Under the pieces are notes generated by a model. It saw only the letters and a list, made by a program, of their open reading frames with translations. It was not told the origin of the DNA and did no database searches. This document shows, piece after piece, positions 24,177-33,360 of a stretch of DNA of 64,000 bases. Position 1 is the stretch's first letter. The number at the start of each line of letters is the position of its first letter. The stretch comes from Micromonospora echinospora (GTDB lineage Bacteria; Actinomycetota; Actinomycetes; Mycobacteriales; Micromonosporaceae). The position numbers and the translations under genes were made by a program. The stretch covers positions 2,418,001-2,482,000 of the forward strand of contig NZ_JACHJC010000001.1 of assembly GCF_014203425.1 (NCBI RefSeq). The letters are read 5' to 3'.

Positions 24177-24221
24177 GTGACCGCCGTACGGTCACCACGC
24201 ACCGTTCACCGACTGGTCACC
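24177..24221. promoter_or_regulatory. Inverted and direct repeats in the divergent promoter of the novel module
   Basis: GTGACCG (24177-24183) and CGGTCAC (24189-24195) form a perfect 7-base inverted repeat with 5 bases between. Related direct repeats follow: GGTCACC at 24190, GTTCACC at 24204 and GGTCACC at 24215. They fill the space between the divergent membrane-protein gene and the large signalling gene, 20-110 bases from either start. A shared operator for both genes is the simplest reading; the regulator is unknown. Confidence 0.45.
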
Positions 24222-24285
24222 GCTTCGATTCATCCCGGTAGTGTGACGGAAAGTCTCCACGCGGGCGATCGAGCGGAGATGAGGC

Positions 24286-27200
24286 ATGATTCTCCTCAAC
24301 TTTGGCACGCGCCTCAATGCCCGGTCCTGGGCGAACGCCCTGAACGTGCGCGCCGATTTTCTCGCCGAGTCCACTCTCTCAGCGGGCAAGTTCGCAGGTC
24401 AGCGCATTGTCGTAGATCTCTCAGAAGTCGGTTTTGCCGATTTCGTGAGCCTGGGCCATCTCCTCATCTTCCTGCGGGCCGCAACCAATGCGGGCGCGCA
24501 GTTCTCGGTGGTCCCGCCCCATCCGGGGGCACTGGCGCACGAGTCTTCCGGTGATGCCGCGTCCGGCTTGCGGAGGCTGGCCCGGCGCAACTGTCAGCTG
24601 TACCTCGAGCAGACCGGCTTCCAGGCCGCCTTCACCGAATTGCGAGGGCGGGTCGATTTCGATTCCTCGCGTGATGCCCGGCTTCTCCCCATCCCCGACA
24701 GTTCGCGGACCTCGGAGGGGGACGAACTCGGGCAACTACCGAAACGGCGTCGGCGTATCCTGCCTTATCGCTGGGTGGCAGTAGAAGACGCCCGCGGCCT
24801 GACCGAGTCGGATGCGGCGTCGCGCTGGGTGGGCGACCTCAAAGACCTGGGCCTGTCCGAGGAACAAGCAGCGGCTTTCGGCACCGGAATCATCGCCGAA
24901 CTGCTGGAGAATGCGGCCGAGCATTCCTCGTTGATGGCCGACGGCCTGGATCGGCCGCAGATCCTCCTCGGTGGGGTGATCGTGCCGCCGGAGACCTACC
25001 AGGACCGTAGCGGGGACCTCGACGAGAGCCTGGGGGACCTGGTGACCACGGCGGCCGCCGTTCCCAGCCCGCTCGTGCGACTGGTCGTCGCGGACGCCGG
25101 TGTCGGCATGATCGGTGAGCTCGTGGTCGGGTCCGATCCCGGTCCGGCGACCGTGCAGCGGGCCATCCTGACCACGTTGGACCGCCGGCAGCCGGCGCGC
25201 ACACCGAACGGGTCGATCGATCACCATGCCCGAGGGCTGTGGAAGGTCGCCCGCCTCGCCCGCGGCTACCAGGGCGGTCTGCTGATCGCGTCGGGCGGTC
25301 AGGTGGTCACCCGGACGTTCGGGAGCCAGCCGAGCCACCAGGACTCGGCTCGGAGCCAGGCCGCAGCCACCGCCGGCACCCTCGTCGAATGCGCCGTGCT
25401 GCTGCACCCGGACGACCGCCGGCTCGGCGCGGAGGAGGTGGCGACACCGCCACGAACCACCGGTCGCGAGGACGGTCGCCCTGACCTGCAATGCGTGATC
25501 GCGTCGCTGCGCCGTCGCCGCGGGCTCACCGGCGCCGACCTGCGCACCGTGCGCCGGGAGTTGAGCCGTCGGCCCACCGCCACCAGCGGTCTGGTCATCG
25601 CGGTCACCACCCCGGACGGCGACGTGCGGCCCGACGACGTCGACATCGGCGCCGCGATCGCCCAGGTCCTGACGGTGGCGAACACCCAGGACGACCTCGG
25701 CATGGTGGTCCTCGCCTTCCCCGGCGTGAATCGGCAGATGATGTCCGTCGCCGTGGAGTTCCTCAACGCCGGCTGCGGGCCCCGGCCCGTCGATGTCCCG
25801 TCCGACCGGCGGTCACCGATCCTGGTGCTCGGCCCGGACAACCGGCACTTCTGGGTGGGCGGCACCGCGACCGGCCGGCAGATCCTCCGCCGCCTGTCCG
25901 GCGCGCAGCGGCCCGTGCACCTGCACGACCTGGCGGACAGTGGCAGCCCGGCCGACGTGCTGCCCGCGATCCGCGAGCTGCAGGACCGGACCGGAGCCCT
26001 GCACGCCGAGCACGACGTGCTCCGCCTGCGGATCAAGCCACAGGACGCGATGAGCGCCCTGGCGAACTACGTCGGCCAGGAACTGCGGACCGCCATCCAG
26101 GACGCCACCTCCGACGGTGTGGTCCAAGGCGTGTTCCTGACCCCGAACCTCAGGGTGACCAACCGCTGGTGCGACCTCGGGCGCGTCCTCGCGGGGCTGG
26201 ATCTCGGCGGCCTGGCCGGCTACGCGCTCGCCGCCCTGATGGAGGATCGCATCGGCCGCTTCGACCGGAAGACGGCGCCGCTCGTGGTCCGGGTCGGCGA
26301 CGCGCCCCACGCGATGGTCGCGGCGTTCGCCCGCTCGTTCACCGGCCACGACCGATACCTCAACTCGCTGGAGGACGTACGGCTGGAGCGAGCCCGCCGA
26401 GGCACGGAGGGCGCGCCCCGGGTGTTGTTGATAACCGACCTCGCGTCCAGCCGCCGGACCCTCAAGCACGCGCTGCTGGAGGTCGTCGACCGCGACATGG
26501 TGCCCGTCGCCGCCGCTGTCGCGGTCGACACCGGCGCGCACGAGGACCCCGGGGAGCCGGGCGAGGTGCTGTTCCTCAACCGCCGGATGCCGATGATCAG
26601 CCTGGCGCAGGTGGACATGAGGGTGGCGGAGCCGCCTCCGCGCACACCGGACCCGATCGACCCGGTGCTGCGCCGGCCCACCACCGGTCACCGCGTCATG
26701 CCGAGGGCGCTGGTCGACCAGGACACGTACGTCTCCGCCATGGAACGGGCGAACGCCGCCCGGCTCGGTCACATCGAACGTCCGGCCGAGCGGCACTACA
26801 CGGCGTACGTGGACCCCACTCGCCTGTTCCGGCAGCGGGACTGGGCCGAGATGGTGACCAGGCACATCACCAGGCGGGTGAAGGAGATGGACCGGGTGGC
26901 CTTCGGCGGCGCCGAGGCTCACGCGCCGGTGTGCGTTCTCTACCCGGAGGGCACTGTCGACGACCTGCCGCAGGTCGCGGCGATCGTCGCCACCGCGCTG
27001 AACCGGGCGGGCGTACCCGTCGTGGCGATGCTGGGCGTTCCCCGGGCCCCGCTCGGCGAGCGGTGGTGGTATCCGGGCTCGGTCAAGCTTCCCGCCGGGG
27101 CGCGGCATGCGGTGATCATCGACGCGGGCGCGGGCAGCACCCGCACGATCGGTCACCTGCAGCGCATTGCCACCAGTGGAGGCATCGCCGCGATCAGCGG

Positions 27201-28983
27201 TTTCCTGCTGCTCAACGGTCTTCCGCACGACGACGCGCTGGTGCTGCACCAGCCCAGCACCATTTCCCGCGCCCGGGGCGGATCCCGGCGGGAGGGAGTT
27301 CCGGTCGCCCTGCACTACGTCGCCCGGACGGCGATGAGCGGACTCGGGCGGTGGTTGTGCGACATCTGCTCGTTGCGCCGGACCTACGACGAGCTCGCCA
27401 TGCTGGTGCCGATTCCGGTCCGGCTGGAAGCGCACCGGAACTGGCTGCTGCGGCTGCTGGAGCCGCGCTCCAAGCGGTCCGCGTTCGAGGAACAGGCCAC
27501 CGACCTCTTCGGCGCCCACGTGGGCCCCAGGGACTGCACCGAGTACCTGCGCTGGCGATTCGAGCTGCGCGAGGCGAACGTGGACACCCTCCAGCGTCGT
27601 GCGGTCACCGTCAAGCTGGAGGCCGCCCGCGAGGAGACGGTGGTCAGGGATGCGCTGATCCGTCTCCTGGTCGCCGAGGCCCACTGGCTGGGTTCGGCGC
27701 CGCTGTGGTTCCCGGAGTGCAGGGACACCATCGCCGAACTGGCGCTTTCGCTGCTGACCAGCGACTCCGCGCGGTCGGACGACGCGATGCTGCGGGTGCA
27801 GGCGGTGATTCTCCTGGCCAAGGTCTCGGTGATCACGTTCGCCGACCAGCTCAGCCGGATCCTGCACGACAACCGGTACGACGAGCCGGTCGTCCTGCAG
27901 GTGATGCTCGAGGCGCTTCGCCTCGTGGCCGCCGTCCGGTCGCCGAACCGGTACTCCCGGGATCTGGTGATCAATCCGATCGTGCAGCGACTCGTGCGGC
28001 TGGAGGACGAACTGCGCGGGTACGGCTCGGACCGCGCCGAGGGGCCGTCCGTGCTGACGCCCAACCTGGTGCGCTATGTCCTCTCACACGGGCAGCGCAC
28101 CGTCGCTCCCGAACCGGCCGACCCGCAGACCGCCTGGGCCGCGCTGCGGGGCAACCGGCGTTCGGTAGCCGACCACGACTACGAGAACGCGATGTGGCGC
28201 GTCATCCAGAACGTCACGCTGGTCGGCCGGGGACGACTGCCCGAGGATCTCGACGGCATCCGGGAGGACTGGGCGGTCTGCAGCAACTTCCTCAATCTCG
28301 ACGTGCTGCCGAACATCTACCTGCTGCGTAACGCGCTGTTGACCCGTGACACCGCGGCGGGCCTGAGCAGGGACGACGCGGACCGCTTCGCGGAGGTGGT
28401 CAACACCGCGTTCGGGCGGAGCGCGGTGGACGAGACCACCGTGCAGCTGGACGCCCTGGTCGACCGGGCGAGGGCCAGCGTCGGACGAGCGCCGCACGAC
28501 GTCGACCAACTGCTCCGCGACCTGCAGTGGTGGCACGACTTCTTTCTTCCGGCCACCGGCGCCGGCATCCATCAGGTGGTCGACCGGTGTCCGACCGACC
28601 TCATGCGGGTCCTGCGCAGCACCTTCCCCGACCATCAGGTGCTGCTTCCGGCCGGCGAACGGCACTTCCAGGTCTTCTGCACCCGACGGCTCGTCAAGGA
28701 CGTGTTCACGCACATCCACATGAATGCCGCCAAGGTGCACCGGGTCGAAGGTGGCGAGCAACGTATCGAGGTCGCCGTCGAGATCCGGGACCCCGGGTTC
28801 GTGACCGTGTCGGTCCGAAACGACAGCAGCCGGCCGTCGCGTCGCGGCGGAGGGCGCGGCCTGAGCTCCCTCAAGGACGAACTCGCCGCCTTCGGCGGGC
28901 GGATCCAGCCGGTCGACCCCCCGGCGGAGTGGGCAACGTTCTGTGTCGAGGTCACGTTCGAGCGGTGGAGGCTGTCGACATGA
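24286..28983 (+). CDS. 1565-residue STAS-like / GHKL / double PRTase-like / GHKL signalling protein
   Basis: Unrecognised as a whole. Residues 1-120 look STAS-like (IVVDLSEVGFADFVSLGHLLIF). Residues 195-375 form a GHKL ATPase with N-box GIIAELLENAAEHS (Glu205, Asn209), DAGVGM (270-275) and HHARGLWKVARL. Two phosphoribosyltransferase-like stretches follow: VLLITDLASSRRTLKHAL (713-730) and AVIIDAGAGSTRTIGHLQ (942-959), both shaped like PRPP-binding loops. Residues about 1110-1250 are helical, HEAT-like. The end (1460-1565) is a second GHKL-like unit (HMNAAKVH; VRNDSS; GGGRGLSSLKDEL). No transmembrane segment or classical DHp histidine box is seen. GAGATGAGG precedes the ATG, and the stop overlaps the response-regulator gene (ATGA). 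Probably a cytoplasmic sensor or switch; output unknown. Confidence 0.8.
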   Translation: MILLNFGTRLNARSWANALNVRADFLAESTLSAGKFAGQRIVVDLSEVGFADFVSLGHLLIFLRAATNAGAQFSVVPPHPGALAHESSGDAASGLRRLARRNCQLYLEQTGFQAAFTELRGRVDFDSSRDARLLPIPDSSRTSEGDELGQLPKRRRRILPYRWVAVEDARGLTESDAASRWVGDLKDLGLSEEQAAAFGTGIIAELLENAAEHSSLMADGLDRPQILLGGVIVPPETYQDRSGDLDESLGDLVTTAAAVPSPLVRLVVADAGVGMIGELVVGSDPGPATVQRAILTTLDRRQPARTPNGSIDHHARGLWKVARLARGYQGGLLIASGGQVVTRTFGSQPSHQDSARSQAAATAGTLVECAVLLHPDDRRLGAEEVATPPRTTGREDGRPDLQCVIASLRRRRGLTGADLRTVRRELSRRPTATSGLVIAVTTPDGDVRPDDVDIGAAIAQVLTVANTQDDLGMVVLAFPGVNRQMMSVAVEFLNAGCGPRPVDVPSDRRSPILVLGPDNRHFWVGGTATGRQILRRLSGAQRPVHLHDLADSGSPADVLPAIRELQDRTGALHAEHDVLRLRIKPQDAMSALANYVGQELRTAIQDATSDGVVQGVFLTPNLRVTNRWCDLGRVLAGLDLGGLAGYALAALMEDRIGRFDRKTAPLVVRVGDAPHAMVAAFARSFTGHDRYLNSLEDVRLERARRGTEGAPRVLLITDLASSRRTLKHALLEVVDRDMVPVAAAVAVDTGAHEDPGEPGEVLFLNRRMPMISLAQVDMRVAEPPPRTPDPIDPVLRRPTTGHRVMPRALVDQDTYVSAMERANAARLGHIERPAERHYTAYVDPTRLFRQRDWAEMVTRHITRRVKEMDRVAFGGAEAHAPVCVLYPEGTVDDLPQVAAIVATALNRAGVPVVAMLGVPRAPLGERWWYPGSVKLPAGARHAVIIDAGAGSTRTIGHLQRIATSGGIAAISGFLLLNGLPHDDALVLHQPSTISRARGGSRREGVPVALHYVARTAMSGLGRWLCDICSLRRTYDELAMLVPIPVRLEAHRNWLLRLLEPRSKRSAFEEQATDLFGAHVGPRDCTEYLRWRFELREANVDTLQRRAVTVKLEAAREETVVRDALIRLLVAEAHWLGSAPLWFPECRDTIAELALSLLTSDSARSDDAMLRVQAVILLAKVSVITFADQLSRILHDNRYDEPVVLQVMLEALRLVAAVRSPNRYSRDLVINPIVQRLVRLEDELRGYGSDRAEGPSVLTPNLVRYVLSHGQRTVAPEPADPQTAWAALRGNRRSVADHDYENAMWRVIQNVTLVGRGRLPEDLDGIREDWAVCSNFLNLDVLPNIYLLRNALLTRDTAAGLSRDDADRFAEVVNTAFGRSAVDETTVQLDALVDRARASVGRAPHDVDQLLRDLQWWHDFFLPATGAGIHQVVDRCPTDLMRVLRSTFPDHQVLLPAGERHFQVFCTRRLVKDVFTHIHMNAAKVHRVEGGEQRIEVAVEIRDPGFVTVSVRNDSSRPSRRGGGRGLSSLKDELAAFGGRIQPVDPPAEWATFCVEVTFERWRLST

Positions 28984-30788
28984 CGCTGGAGATCCGAGGG
29001 CTGCTGGTCGACGACGAAGCCGGCAACACCCCCGTCATCCGCGACTCCATGAACCTGGAGTTCGAGGAGATCGGGATGAAGGTCAGCTGGACAGTCGCCT
29101 CGGACGCGACCTCTGCGCGCAAGACGATCCGGGACGAGCCGACGTTCGAGTTCGCCATCGTCGACTACGGCCTGGGTGAGGGCCAGCAGAACGGCATCGC
29201 GGTCGTGGAGGCGCTGCGGGCGCGGGGCGCGGACACCTACGTCCTCGTCATCACCGGTCTCGGAAACCACTATCCGAACTTCCGGGAGGAGGCGATCAGA
29301 GCCGGCGCGGACGAGGCGGTCATCCGGTCCATCCTCAACATGGGCCGCCAGGGCGGCATGACCTTCCGCGACCTGGCGAACAAGGTTCGTCTGCACGTGG
29401 CCCGCAAGCGTGACTTCGAAGGGCTGAAGGTCACCTTCACCGACGACGATCTCGCGCTGGAATCGACCCTGCACCAGGTCGGCAGCCCGAATCCACCAGG
29501 GGCGGACTCGGTGGCCATCGGCAAGGACATCGTGCGCAGTCTGGCCCTGGACTGCCTCGCCCCCGACTACCGGCCCGGGGCGACGGCGCTCGCCGTCGGC
29601 TACCTGGCGCCGGGGCGGTCCGGCGCGTACGTGTGCCGGGTCGATCATCAAGAGGGGCGGGCCACCACCTCGTACGTCCTGAAGATCGGACTCGACCGGC
29701 GCGCGCTCGAGTTCGAACTCGCGGCCAACAAGAAGGCGTTGCACCTGCTCGGCGCGGGTGACCTCGTCGGCTTCTCCGGTCAGATCCGCAGCCACCAGGA
29801 GTCCGGCTATCACGCCATCGCCGCGCGGCTGGCCACCGGCGCGCACACCCTGGCCGACTGGCTGGACGATGCCACCCAGGAAGAGGCGGAACACGTGGCC
29901 CGCATCCTCTTCGGATCTCAGCTGATCAAGCTGTTCGCCCCCGGGCAGCGAGAGACGAGACCGTTCGACGAATGGCTCGCCGCGACGCCGGTACTGCGCC
30001 TGCGGGTGCTCGACACGCTGACCCTGTACGGCGACATGCTGGCGACCGTGCGGGCGGAGGCAGGCGAGGCGCCCGGCGAACCGGCGGCCTGCGACATCCT
30101 CACCACCTTCGTCAACCAGGGCGTCCTGCCCGGCGGGCTGCGTCCCGAAGGGACCACGACGTACATCGACGCCTTCGGCGACCTGCACTCCACGAACGTC
30201 CTCGTGTATCCCGCCCCGGACAACCGGCCCGTGCTGGTGGACGCCTCCATGTACGGGCCGCACCACTGGGCCACTGACGCGGCCCGGCTGGTGGTGGATC
30301 TCGTCCTTTCCGTGCGGCGGGCGGGGGTGGCCTCGCTGGACTGGGCGGACACGACCGAGGTGTCGGCGTACATTGCCGGCCTGTGCCGGACCGCCAGGTC
30401 CAGACGACACGTCCCGCCGGCCGATTCGGTCGACGCCTTCATCGGTCACGTGGTCGACAACCTGCCGACGTACGTCAACGCGGAGAAGCTGCAGATGACC
30501 AGCGAACAGTGGCACTGGCAGTGGCACGCCGCGTTGGCCAAGGAGTTGATCCGCCAGGGCACCCGGGCCGGACTGCCCGCTCCGCGGGCGGCGGCGGCGC
30601 TGAGCGCCGCGGTGCGGCAGCTGACCTTCGCGGCGGACGCCTTCAGCCGGATCGACTACGCCGGCCGGACCGCTGCCGTACCGCCGCCCGCCTGCGCGGC
30701 GGCCGAGCCAGATGTCACAGTGCCCCGACCGAGAGCAGGCGGGTCCGGCGCCGAGCCGGGAACGGACGCGCAACCCCGACGGTCCTGA
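28980..30788 (+). CDS. Response regulator fused to an APH-like kinase domain
   Basis: 602 residues. Residues 1-125 are a receiver domain with Asp11/Asp12 (LLVDDEAG), the phosphoacceptor Asp62 (FAIVDYGLGEG) and Thr92 (VLVITGLG). The usual conserved Lys is Arg116 or absent. From about 175 a kinase-like fold begins: SGAYVCRV as a nucleotide loop, SYVLKIGLDRR with a candidate ATP-binding Lys, and FELAANKKA. Near 395-425 is a catalytic loop DAFGDLHSTNVLVY (Asp, His, Asn) and then VLVDASMYG with the metal Asp, as in aminoglycoside/choline kinases. The set looks catalytically complete. It is translationally coupled to the 1565-residue gene. It may be a phospho-controlled kinase, possibly of the kinase-like class found in NTP-dependent conflict systems. 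Confidence 0.8.
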   Translation: MTLEIRGLLVDDEAGNTPVIRDSMNLEFEEIGMKVSWTVASDATSARKTIRDEPTFEFAIVDYGLGEGQQNGIAVVEALRARGADTYVLVITGLGNHYPNFREEAIRAGADEAVIRSILNMGRQGGMTFRDLANKVRLHVARKRDFEGLKVTFTDDDLALESTLHQVGSPNPPGADSVAIGKDIVRSLALDCLAPDYRPGATALAVGYLAPGRSGAYVCRVDHQEGRATTSYVLKIGLDRRALEFELAANKKALHLLGAGDLVGFSGQIRSHQESGYHAIAARLATGAHTLADWLDDATQEEAEHVARILFGSQLIKLFAPGQRETRPFDEWLAATPVLRLRVLDTLTLYGDMLATVRAEAGEAPGEPAACDILTTFVNQGVLPGGLRPEGTTTYIDAFGDLHSTNVLVYPAPDNRPVLVDASMYGPHHWATDAARLVVDLVLSVRRAGVASLDWADTTEVSAYIAGLCRTARSRRHVPPADSVDAFIGHVVDNLPTYVNAEKLQMTSEQWHWQWHAALAKELIRQGTRAGLPAPRAAAALSAAVRQLTFAADAFSRIDYAGRTAAVPPPACAAAEPDVTVPRPRAGGSGAEPGTDAQPRRS

Positions 30789-30905
30789 TAGACGTGCCGG
30801 CCTTACCTGGCGCGCCTCACAGGCAGTTCTCAGTCGCGCCATTTAGGGTGCCCTGACGAAGCGTCCGACGGTCCATGTCGGAATGCCGTTCAGCGGGAGT
30901 GACCG

Positions 30906-31892
30906 ATGGTCTTCAAGAAAATGTTGAGCGCGTTCGGCGTGGGTGGCCCGAGCGTCGACACGGTGCTCACCAACCCGAACACCCGGCCCGGACTGACCCT
31001 GGACGGTCACGTCAACCTGGTCGGCGGCGACAGCCCGGCACGGATCGAGCAGATCAACCTCGGCCTGGTCACCCGCGTCGAGATCGAGAGCGGCGACCAC
31101 GACTACGCGGGCGTCATGGAGTTCCACCGGCTGCCCGTCAGCGGTGCGTTCGAGTTGGCGCCGAAGCAGCAGCTGTCGATCCCGTTCCAGATGCCGGTGC
31201 CGTGGGAGACCCCGATCACCGACGTCTACGGCCAGCGGCTGCACGGCATGACCATGGGGCTGCGTACCGAACTGGCGGTGGCCCGCGCGGTCGACAAGTC
31301 CGACCTGGACCAGGTGTCGGTGCACCCGCTGCCGGTCCACGAGCGCATCCTGGAGGCGTTCCAGGCGCTCGGCTTCCGGTTCAAGCACGCCGACCTGGAG
31401 CGGGGCCACATCTACGGCGTGCCGCAGACGCTGCCGTTCTACCAGGAGATCGAGTTCTTCGCCGCGCCGCAGTACGCGCAGACGGTCACCGAGGTCGAGC
31501 TGACGTTCGTGACCAGCCAGCAGGGCGTCGAGGTGATCCTGGAGTGCGACAAGCGGGGCGGCTTCCTCAGCCCCGGGCACGACGTCTTCGGGCGGTACTC
31601 GATCCCGCACACCGACGCCGGCCGTACCGACTGGGTGCAGGTCGTCGACGGCTGGCTGCGGGAGACCACCGGCCGTTACGGCAGCATGCGCGCCCAGGGC
31701 TTCGGCATGCCGCACGGCGGCCACGGCTACCCGGGTCAGCGCGGCTACGCCGGCCACGGGCGCCGCGGCCCGGGCATGGGCGGCGTGGTCGCGGGTGCCG
31801 CGCTGGGCGTCGCCGGCGGCCTGGTCGCCGGTGAGATGCTCGAGGGCGCCTTCGAGGGCGGCGACGACTTCGGGGACTTCGGCGAGGAGTGA
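30906..31892 (+). CDS. spo0M: Spo0M-like sporulation-control protein
   Basis: 328 residues. The first about 250 residues match the Spo0M (arrestin-like) family: MVFKKMLSAFGVGGPSVDTVL, then VEIESGDHDYAGVMEFHRLPV, then PFQMPVPWETPITDVYG. The protein is a cytoplasmic beta-sandwich linked to sporulation control and cell-envelope stress in Gram-positive bacteria. The tail (about 260-328) is Gly/His/Arg-rich and then a hydrophobic glycine stretch (GGVVAGAALGVAGGLVAGEML), ending in an acidic string. GGGAGTGACCG precedes the ATG. A strong hairpin terminator follows. Confidence 0.88.
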   Translation: MVFKKMLSAFGVGGPSVDTVLTNPNTRPGLTLDGHVNLVGGDSPARIEQINLGLVTRVEIESGDHDYAGVMEFHRLPVSGAFELAPKQQLSIPFQMPVPWETPITDVYGQRLHGMTMGLRTELAVARAVDKSDLDQVSVHPLPVHERILEAFQALGFRFKHADLERGHIYGVPQTLPFYQEIEFFAAPQYAQTVTEVELTFVTSQQGVEVILECDKRGGFLSPGHDVFGRYSIPHTDAGRTDWVQVVDGWLRETTGRYGSMRAQGFGMPHGGHGYPGQRGYAGHGRRGPGMGGVVAGAALGVAGGLVAGEMLEGAFEGGDDFGDFGEE

Positions 31893-31903
31893 GCACACGC
31901 GAC

Positions 31904-31933
31904 GACGCCCCCGGGACGGATCCCGGGGGCGTC
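31904..31933. terminator. Bidirectional hairpin terminator between spo0M and a membrane gene
   Basis: GACGCCCCCGGGA (31904-31916) pairs perfectly with TCCCGGGGGCGTC (31921-31933) around a 4-base loop. It lies 11 bases after the spo0M stop and 21 bases from the stop of the convergent membrane gene, so it probably serves both. There is no T run, as is common for actinobacterial terminators. Confidence 0.8.
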
Positions 31934-31953
31934 GCCGTTCACGCGGCGTCCGA

Positions 31954-32328
31954 TCAACGCCCGCGGCGCTCCTTGCCGGAACGGCGCGCGCTGCCCGCCT
32001 TCGACAGGCCACGGCTGACCAGGTACGCGCCGGTCAGCGCGGTCAGGTACCACCAGGCCTGGTTCGGGTTGTTGATGTTCAGGCCGTTGGCGGTGGTGCC
32101 CTTCCAGAACGCGGCGATCACGACGAGCGCGACCGCTGCGGCGTACACCCAGAACTCGGTGGTCAGGAACGCCTGCTTCGTCTCCGTACCCGGAGACGGC
32201 ATCGGCTCCCGGTGACCGTCGTGCATCGACGGCATGTGCCGGGTCGACGTGTCCTGCATGCTCGCCCGGTTCTGGGCGTCGGACATCGGCCGGTTCATCG
32301 GCCTGGTGGATGCAGCCTGCGTGCTCAT
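31954..32328 (-). CDS. Small membrane protein with His/Met-rich N-terminus
   Basis: 124 residues from an ATG with GAGGAGGACC directly upstream. The first 50 residues are polar, with repeated Met, His and Asp (ASMQDTSTRHMPSMHDGHRE). Two membrane helices follow (EFWVYAAAVALVVIAAFW; WWYLTALTGAYLVSRGL), then a basic tail (KAGSARRSGKERRGR). It resembles conserved two-span actinobacterial proteins of unknown role. The Met/His head could bind metal, but this is speculation. Confidence 0.75.
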   Translation of the reverse strand: MSTQAASTRPMNRPMSDAQNRASMQDTSTRHMPSMHDGHREPMPSPGTETKQAFLTTEFWVYAAAVALVVIAAFWKGTTANGLNINNPNQAWWYLTALTGAYLVSRGLSKAGSARRSGKERRGR

Positions 32329-32603
32329 CTGGTCCTCCTCAAGGATTTGATGAGTCGTTAACCTGCACACCCTCGCCCCGCTACCGCAGGTCGGCCACGG
32401 CGCGGTTCGCGCTCTGTGGCGGGGGCACCCTGGGTCTACCCGGGCCCGGAGACAAGCTAACCGCCGGTCGTCATCTGATGGCCGCCACGCTCCCGAACCG
32501 GACATCCGGGCACGCACCCGGCCCCCGCCGCCGGCTCCGGTTTCAGCCACCCGCCGTCGGGCACGCAACACCGATACCCCGAGAGAGCTGCGAGGTGGTT
32601 GAC

Positions 32604-33026
32604 GTGCGTGAGGACGACATGCGGCAGGACGCCGCCCGGCGGGCCGAGCAGCGGGTCGCCGGCGGCGTGTACGGCGAGGGCGCGCTGGACGAGGTCACGG
32701 TGCCGCAGACCGACGTGGAGCGGATGCGCCAGGAACTCGACCCGGACGACCCGGCGGACGTACCCGTCGACCCGACGGTGCTGCGCGACGGCGGACCGAC
32801 CCGGGGCCAGGGCGCGGTGACCACGACCGGTGGCACGGCCGGCCCGGCCAGTGTGCGCCGGGTGGCCCGGCAGCCGGAGAAGCACCCGGGCAAGGTGGCG
32901 CCGACGACCACCGGGGACGCCGGCACGGGTGGCCTGAGCACCCCGGCGGGCGGCTCCACGAGCGACAACTCGGCCACCGGCGCCCAGGTGGGCAACTTCA
33001 CCAACAACCGCCCCAACCCAGGCTGA
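32604..33026 (+). CDS. Hypothetical hydrophilic protein
   Basis: About 140 residues from the GTG at 32604, which has GAGG 8 bases upstream. A GTG at 32595 and an ATG at 32619 are also possible. The N-terminal half is charged (MRQDAARRAEQRVAGGVYGEGAL; DVERMRQELDPDDPADVPVDP). The C-terminal half is Gly/Thr/Asn-rich and probably unstructured (TTTGDAGTGGLSTPAGGSTSD). No domain is recognised. It is followed by a perfect terminator hairpin, and codon use fits a real gene. Confidence 0.65.
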   Translation: MREDDMRQDAARRAEQRVAGGVYGEGALDEVTVPQTDVERMRQELDPDDPADVPVDPTVLRDGGPTRGQGAVTTTGGTAGPASVRRVARQPEKHPGKVAPTTTGDAGTGGLSTPAGGSTSDNSATGAQVGNFTNNRPNPG

Positions 33027-33040
33027 CCGGAGGCGGCACG

Positions 33041-33077
33041 GCACGGCGGGGGCGGCCTTCGGCCGCCCCCGCCGTGC
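33041..33077 (+). terminator. Strong hairpin terminator
   Basis: GCACGGCGGGGGCGGCC (33041-33057) and GGCCGCCCCCGCCGTGC (33061-33077) form a perfect 17-base stem with a TTC loop, 15 bases after the stop of the hypothetical gene. Confidence 0.85.
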
Positions 33078-33360
33078 GACTTCTGCCACCGCCACTTCGG
33101 GGAAGTGGTGTGGTCAGGGCGGTCGTGATGTAGCAACTTCGCCGATCTGGTGCACGTGCCCGCCACTTCGGCGAACCGGCGCGAAACAGGCCGGCTGAAC
33201 ACGCGCCACCCCAGCCCACCCCAAGCCCGCACTCGCCGATCTTGCACTCCGCCCCGAAGAATGTCCGTTTGGTAGCTCTTTCCGGGGCCGCAACTCCATG
33301 ATCGCGGAGCAGGGAGGGCGGACACCGTGGGACATGAGGCAGCACGTGCTCAACCCGGTC
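33078..33360. other. Non-coding stretch with short repeats
   Basis: I find no convincing gene between the terminator at 33077 and the repeat at 33361. CCACTTC (33092-33098) and GAAGTGG (33102-33108) form a small hairpin. The 12-mer CCGCCACTTCGG at about 33089 recurs near 33157 (CCCGCCACTTCGG). Several ACTTCG-containing pieces suggest decayed copies of a repeat. Short reading frames here lack ribosome sites and normal codon use. Confidence 0.5.

Noticed and set aside
25491-28331. 946-codon frame inside the 1565-residue gene
   Set aside because: Arg/Ala/Pro-rich shadow frame with no domains; the other frame shows clear ATPase and PRTase-like motifs.
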